A stretch of 29,284 nucleotides of DNA from Saccoglossus kowalevskii. Taxonomy: Eukaryota; Hemichordata; Enteropneusta; Harrimaniidae. The notes beneath the pieces are model-generated. The model made no database searches. It was given only the letters and a program-made list of their open reading frames with translations, and had not been told where the DNA came from. Below, one piece after another: positions 22,530 to 29,284 of the stretch; position 1 is the stretch's first letter; each line of letters begins with the position of its first letter. The stretch is from the NCBI RefSeq assembly GCF_000003605.2, contig NW_003129858.1, positions 4,287 to 33,570 on the forward strand, read 5' to 3'. The position numbers and the translations under genes were made by a program.

Positions 22530-24020
22530 GGCTCATAGAAGATTCATGACTCATGCCAAAACGAAGCGGTTGTGCACATAGAACGACCTCACTCGTATAT
22601 ACAAGATACGATTGTACACATCGAACGACCTCACTCGGTATTACACATGGAATGACCTGAAATGCATGGAAATTACTGTCTACCAAAACAGTGGAATAAC
22701 GTCGATTGTGCTGAGAAGAGTCAGTTGTGTACATGGAGTGCGACATCACTTCTGCCTAGAAGATACAGTTCTACATAAAGCATATATATATATATAAGGC
22801 AGATATACTTCGTGGGTGTGGTAGATGCATTTCTACAATGAAATCACCTTACTCGTGCATGGAAGAAAACATTCTACACAAAAAACTCATCTCACTCGTG
22901 CATTGAGATAGGGTTTGATGGGGAAAACCTGCAAAAGCATGGAAGATATTTTTCTACACATGGATTAACCTCACTTGAGCATAAACGATATGCATCTACA
23001 CCTGAAATTACCTTATTCCTACACAGAAGATGCAGCTCCACACATGGAATGACCTCACAGTGCCTAAAATATATAGTTTTATACATTGAATGATCTCGCA
23101 TGTACGTAGAAGAATCAGTTCAACACATGGAGTGGCCTTACTCGTACATAAAAACACAGTTATACATGAGGAATGGCCTCAATCATTTTCAGAAGAAGCA
23201 AGTACAGACATTGGTTGACCCTCTCTTGCCAGACGATATAGTTCAGTACACGGAATCACTTCAATTTACTATGGAAGTTGTTTTACAATGACCTCACTGG
23301 TACTTCTAAGATACAGTTCTACACATGAATTAATCTTACTCATGCATAGAAGTGGTTCTATGCATTGAATAGCTTTACTCGTGCATAGAAGAAACAGGTC
23401 TGCACATATGTATTACATTCACATAGGATCAATGGTTCTATACACAAACATGTATACCCTCTCGCATGACTAGTAAAGATGGTTTTACACGAGTACATGG
23501 AATACTCTCACATACACATAATACTCTTACTTTTGTCTAGTAAAATTGGTTCTGTACATAATTGTACTCACTTGTCTACAATTCTAAGTTACTCGTAGAA
23601 AACGTGTTTCTATACATGCCCTCACTTCTGTCTAGTAAAAATGCTTCTAAAAATGAATATGGGTTACACGCAGTTGTGTATTGAATAGATGTTTTGATAC
23701 AGGCACTTGAAATCGTGTCTAATGGAGATGGTCTTATACTCGCACAAGGGATACCCCTATACTTCTATACAATGCTCGCACTCGTGCTTAGTAAAGAGCA
23801 TTCTGCATATGTACATGGAATGTATGCAATCGTGTCTAGAGAAGATGTTTATACACATGAATATAAGATGCATTCAAATGTGTATAGAGTAGATGTGTTT
23901 ACATACACATGGAATACACTCACTCGTGTCTAGTGACGTTGGTTCTACATATGCATATGTACACTGGATATCCTCACTTGTGTAGCGATGGATGTACAGC
24001 CATGAAATGCTCGCATTCAT
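22530..24020. repeat. Ancient decayed minisatellite, 42-bp then about 47-bp unit
   Basis: Degenerate tandem repeats on a theme of ttctacacatggaatgacct, cactcgtgcatagaagatac, ag. In the first half the word cctcact or its variants recurs at 22587 and 22629, and at 22969, 23011, 23053, 23094, 23136 and 23177, spacings of 41-42. From about 23400 a second subfamily appears that contains gtctagtaaagatgg, with spacing near 46-48 (for example cgtgtctag at 23831 and 23925, two units apart). Copies are strongly diverged, so the array is old. A (TA)n run interrupts it at 22782-22796. Short frames on both strands here come from the repeat. Confidence 0.88.
22782..22796. repeat. (AT)n microsatellite
   Basis: A pure AT run of about seven units lying inside the old minisatellite. 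Confidence 0.9.
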
Positions 24021-27000
24021 GCATGACATGCGGTATTACACATATCGAGTTATGATGCACGAGCCGGCATAATATGTCGTTTGCCAGCAGTATTGTAAAC
24101 AGAGAAAGTAAAAAGGAAATTTGAAAACACGCGATTGTCATAAAATGTGTAACCCAATGCATTTTTTGAGTTTCCTGTGTGGCTTAACCAAAATAAAAGG
24201 TTGACTGGCAGTATTCTGAATAATCAGCACGTTATAGATGTGTAATTTAGGTTGAATTACCGTGTAATTGTAGAACGTGATGCAGTTATTAATCCGCTTG
24301 CTCAGTCTCTGACTTGCTTGTATCGACTGGTTTAGTTTTGCTGTTTTTATTTGATCATATTCCCTCGTCTTACAGACGAAGAATAAATCTCACTTATAAC
24401 AGATGTTATCAACATGATTGAGAAAAGTTGCAATATTTGTATAGAACTAATAAGCATGTAGTTTAATTATTAATGTTACATCGCAACTCCTTGATTCTGT
24501 GAAGTTATTAGCTGTTCTCGCTAAACTCGGTCGTATAATAATATTTAAAAAATCAACCTGATTCCCAGCACTGTTCTTGTTTTTGAATATCAAAACTGTG
24601 TCATCGTCATCTACAAAGTTGTGATGATATAAATAAATGACGTTCAGGGGTCAAGGTTGAAGCATTATTTAGGCATATATACCCACATTTGCAGCAGACA
24701 GAGACTAAATGTTCTTATTTTATCGGGCATGCCAATCAAGTCGTAGCTTCCGATCAATTTCGTTTCAGTCATGTGATTGGCATTCGTAATATATTTTTTT
24801 TGTTTAAAGTAGTGTACATTGCACTTGGTATGTCATCGCATTTACGGATTTTCTGACTTATACCACGACACAAAGAACAGAATTGAAATATTTGTCAAAC
24901 AAACACCATGTACACTATACTGTTGGTAACTAACGTTAATTAAAATGACTAAAAAGTTCCACGTATGCTCTGTTATTTGCTGTTAAAAAATGCAATGCAT
25001 GTTACATGACGTGGAAAAGACCATTTCAATACGTTTATTTATTTGACAGGATTCTGGATTAGAATCCGTAATAGCTTAGTTATTTGAAACGACTATTTCT
25101 GTTGGTGTAGATGTTTATGGTACAAATCCTGTTCTTGGTCAACTGTTTCAAATGTTGAGAAAGATCTTTACTTCTTGTCAAATTCAAACATCGCAACTTG
25201 ACTGAAGTAGCACAGTCTTGGCAAATGGTCTGATTTAAAGTCGTTAGCTAATACAATGTCTATTTACATGTAATGTGCAAGCTAACTTTACCTAACACTA
25301 TGCATAATTATTAATACAAGTGAAGCGATTACTATTTTCGTAAGGACAATTAATCTTCAGTGGTGATTTGTGATATTTAAATTCTAAGGAACGCAAAAAT
25401 ATATAGATAATTTCGGCGGATCTCCGATTATGAGTACACTGAGTCATGTGACCAAATGTTTTAGCCGTGTGTGCATTAATAGAAAAAGCACGCTCGTGCG
25501 ACTTAAAAAAAAATATTTTTCATATTTTCATCTAAATTTATTAATAGTCATTGAAATCGGCATATCGGCACATTTATCACGTGATACTGGGTTAATCTCC
25601 ATATTCCATACATTGATATGCATATTGCACATTTTCTTTACAAAAGTGTATATAACAGTTACTGCACATTTGTTAAATAATAATTATACGTTATAATCGA
25701 TATCTTTCTGTCAAAAAACGGTAATACGTCAATTACAATAATTAACATAAGATAGAAACCAGCAAAGTAAAACATTTTTACTTAACACTAAATATGGTTT
25801 TGAATCATGGAGTCAGAAACTCTGTTGTTTCCTGTCATACTTTTACTAAATGTTAACACAATGTACATTGAATAGTGGTGCAAGGGTTTTATGTATAGAT
25901 GCGTGATTGAGTACCAATGAGATACAAAAGTTGTGTTTCGCAATATGGTGCCTTTTGCGATACATAGTGAAAATTGGTGGTTACCCTATATTTTCTACAC
26001 TAACGATTCTAGCATCATTTATTGTGTTGCAACTTTTTGAGATAGATATTTTGAATTGTATAATCACAGTGAATAAGATTGGAATTTTTGGTGTTTTTTG
26101 TGGGTGAAATATTGAACAAATATGATAGTGTGTATTATATGTTTTTATTTAAACAATTTTAGCAATTAGAAATGCTGTTAGCATAGCAGCTAAGATTCAA
26201 GTTCAGTATGATAGAATTATTGTCTAATATACATGGATTTTCTATTCTTTCTTCTGTATTCTTTCTTCTGCCCTATAATAAGTCTCTGTTTCAATGTTGC
26301 CCACTGTTATCCTTGAATTTTATCATAAACGTCAGTCTCATCTTAACACATTTTCACCTTTTAAAAAAAATATTGATTGAGAACATCTTGACAGTCTATA
26401 TTATGAGATAAACATTCTCCTTTCCCCATTACAATTTCCGAGTTTAACACATACCAGTTACTCTCTGACAATATTGGCGCATCTAAAGTGTAACAATAAC
26501 GATAATAATACGAATGAAGATTGCGTATACAGATACAAACTAGTCTAAATGTGCTCTCGAGCTGTCAAAATCGGATTTGACGAGTAAAAATACAGCACGC
26601 TATAAAATGATGAATGGGCCGCTGATTGGCTTTATGATAAATATTCACACATTGAGATATGACTAAAAGCAGCATTGATGTTAAAATGATTGTCAGTATT
26701 CACGCGTCTACTGATTTTAAAGCATGTACAGTTATTACATACTAACAACATCCATGTTATAGAAAATATAATAACATTTCAATCCTTATTTATTAGTGAC
26801 ATCATCTATTTTGAAGGGTCATTATCCAAATCATTTCTACAAAGTGCTCTGTATTAAATAATTCATATTTCCAGATTGTGATTTGGCATAAACATGACAC
26901 ATTGATCACCCTGATATACAGCTTTTGTTAACATGCGGTGCGTAATTGGTTTTCTCAAATATTATTTCAATTTGCATTCTGATTTATCTATCCTTTTGAA

Positions 27001-27345
27001 TTGTATTTATGACCACTGCATTACATGTTTTGCTTGTGTTGATTTGGATTATTTCATATCATGATATAATTCACTAGCGATTAATATGACTAATTCCCAA
27101 ACATAATGTGAAATGAACAATCAAATGGTTATAAATATGCAGCACACAAAATACTAATACTATGTTCCAAAAATATAATTTTACATATCATAGTAGGAAT
27201 TGATGATGACAACCATTAAACTGTTGAGATTGCCACATTAAAACGTCACAACCTGAGTTTGCATCACCATATACGTCAATGGAAAACCGACAGAGATAGT
27301 CAACGTTATGAATAACATCGTAGTTAATGCCTCGTTGAGCGTTTT
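24021..27345. other. AT-rich non-coding stretch
   Basis: No gene, transposon or RNA gene recognised. Frames at 25430-25696, 25907-26107 and 26208-26411 are rich in codons for Ile, Leu, Phe and Asn, as expected from AT-rich random sequence. They carry no domain I can name. Confidence 0.55.
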
Positions 27346-29284
27346 CGATAGACTGTTCCAATTAACGCAGTCATGTATGAATTACTGATATATCATATAT
27401 ACCTCAATAGACTGTTCTAATTAACGCAGTCATGTATGAATTACTGATATATCATATATACCTCAATAGACTGTTCTAATTAACACAGTCATGTGTGAAA
27501 TACTGATATATCATATATACCTCGATAGACTGTTCCAATTAACGCAGTCATGTATGAATTACTGATTTATCATATATACCTCGATAGACTGTTCCAATTA
27601 ACGCAGTCATGTGTGAATTACTGATATATCATATATACCTCAATAGACTGTTCTAATTAACACAGTCATGTATGAATTACTGATATATCATATATACCTC
27701 GATAGATTCTTCTAATTAACACAGTCATGTGTGAATTACTGATATATCATATATACCTCAATAGACTGTTCTAATTAACACAGTCATGTATGAATTACTG
27801 ATATATCATATATACTTCAATAGACTGTTCTAATTAACACAGTCATGTGTGAATTACTGATATATCATATATACCTCGATAGACTGTTCCAATTAACGCA
27901 GTCATGTATGAATTACTGATTTATCATATATACCTCAATAGACTGTTCTAATTAACACAGTCATGTATGAATTACTGATATATCATATATACCTCGATAG
28001 ACTGTTCTAATTAATACAGTCATGTGTGAATTACTGGTATATCATATATACCTCGATATACTGTTCCAATTAACACAGTCATGTGTGAACTACAGGTATA
28101 TCATACATACCTCAATAGACTGTTCCAATTAACGCAGACCTGTATGAATTACTGATATATCATATATACCTCGATAGACTGTGCTAATTATCGCAGTCAT
28201 GTATGAATTACTGATATATCATATGTACCTCGATAGACTGTTCTAATTAACGCAGTCATGTATGAATTACTGATATATCATATATACCTCAATACACTTT
28301 TCCAATTAACGCAGTCATGTATGAATTACTGATATATCATATATACCTCGATAGACTCTTCTAATTAACACAGTCATGTGTGAATCACTGATATATCATA
28401 TATACCTCGATAGACTGTTCTAATTAACGCAGTCATGTATGAATTACTGATATATCAAATATATACCTCGATAGACTGTTCCAATTAACACAGTCATGTG
28501 TGAATCACTGATACATCATATATACCTCGATGGACTGTTTTAATTAACGCAGTCATGAGTGAATTACTGATATATAATATATACCTCAATACACTGTTCC
28601 AATTATCGCAGTCATGTATGAATTACTGATATATCATATATACCTCGATGGACTGTTCTAATTAACATGTGTGAATTACTGATATATCATATATACCTCG
28701 ATAGACCGTTCTAATTAACACAGTCATGTATGAATTACTGATATATCATATATACCTCGATAAACTCTTCTAATTAACACAGTCATGTGTGAATCACTGA
28801 TATATCATATATACCTCGATAGACTTTTCTAAATAACGCAGTCATGTATGAATTACTGATATATCATATATACCTCGATAGACTGTTCCAATTAACATAG
28901 CCATGTGTGAATTACTGATATATCATATATACCTCGATAGACCGTTCTAATTAACACAGTCACGTATGAATTACTGATATATCATATATACCTCGATAAA
29001 CTCTTCTAATTAACACGGTCATGTGTGAATCACTGATATATCATATATACCTCGATAGACTGTTCTAATTAACGCTGTCATGTATGAATTACTGATATAT
29101 CATATATACCTCGATAGACTGTTCCAATTAACACAGTCATGTGTGAATCACTGATATATCATATATACCTCGATGGACTGTTCTAATTAACGCAGTCATG
29201 AGTGAATTACTGATATATCATATATACCTCAATACACTGTTCAAATTAACGCAGTCATGTATGAATTACTGATATTTCATATAC
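27346..29284. repeat. 59-bp satellite array, about 33 units, continuing past the window
   Basis: The word attaacgcagtcatgtatga and its close variants recurs exactly every 59 bases (27361, 27420, 27479 and on). The rest of the unit reads attactgatatatcatatat, then acctcgatagactgttcca. Copies are highly similar, far more so than in the 22.5-24.0 kb array, so this array is young or homogenised. One unit is 2 bases long by insertion (near 28455) and one lacks 6 bases (near 28665). Each unit holds the perfect palindrome tgatatatca. Variant positions (cgcagtcatgtatg against cacagtcatgtgtg, gttcc against gttct, tcg against tca) are shuffled in patterns that reveal higher-order duplications. The array is still running at the window end. 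Confidence 0.98.

Noticed and set aside
22501-23933. Overlapping short ORFs on both strands as genes
   Set aside because: They come from the decayed tandem repeat, and no frame stays open along the array.
19691-25459. Shared word tca(c/t)gtgaccaaatgt at 19691 and 25444 as a dispersed repeat
   Set aside because: The match does not extend beyond 16 bases, and pairs of this quality are expected by chance in a window this long.
1367-27345. tRNA or other standard RNA genes
   Set aside because: I looked for B-box words such as ggttcgaatcc and found none in a convincing setting. A tRNAscan-SE or Infernal run would be decisive.
27346-29284. CRISPR-like array or repeated promoter units
   Set aside because: The whole 59-bp period is conserved with no variable spacers, which is a plain satellite.

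Overview
This window looks like non-genic DNA from an animal genome, most likely a marine invertebrate. It is AT-rich (I estimate about 35% GC by eye). It has no long open reading frames and no recognisable host exons. It holds instead a xerD-like tyrosine-recombinase element remnant, a decayed Ty3/Gypsy retrotransposon and three minisatellite or satellite arrays. The phylum cannot be fixed from the sequence. Recombinases of this type are common in molluscs, lancelets, echinoderms and cnidarians, which is family knowledge rather than something shown here.

Layout: (1) 1-662 is the end of a broken tyrosine-recombinase element on the + strand, entered from outside the window. (2) 641-1366 is a 47-bp tandem array of about 15 units that abuts the recombinase remnant. 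It has a three-unit higher-order pattern at its start. (3) About 1370-13650 is AT-rich DNA with no supported gene. It contains a few hairpins, an imperfect foldback at 6934-7029, an (ATT)n tract and isolated regulatory-like words. (4) About 13650-16553 is a heavily decayed Ty3/Gypsy element on the + strand. Recognisable pieces follow the normal order gag, reverse transcriptase, integrase, then a probable 3' LTR; I found no 5' LTR. (5) 16554-22530 is AT-rich DNA with a 21-bp tandem duplication, an AATTTAATT-rich tract and a GT-rich tract. (6) 22530-24020 is a very old minisatellite with a 42-bp unit in its first half and about 47 bp in its second. (7) 24021-27345 is AT-rich DNA with nothing recognised. 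(8) 27346-29284 is a young 59-bp satellite of about 33 units that runs off the window. It has nested higher-order duplications of 4, 6 and 11 units.

No genes work together here. At this base composition I roughly estimate one or two open frames of about 100 codons by chance, so the remaining short frames need no biological explanation. The most informative content is the three arrays of different ages and the junction between the recombinase remnant and the 47-bp array. I did not find a convincing new biological system.
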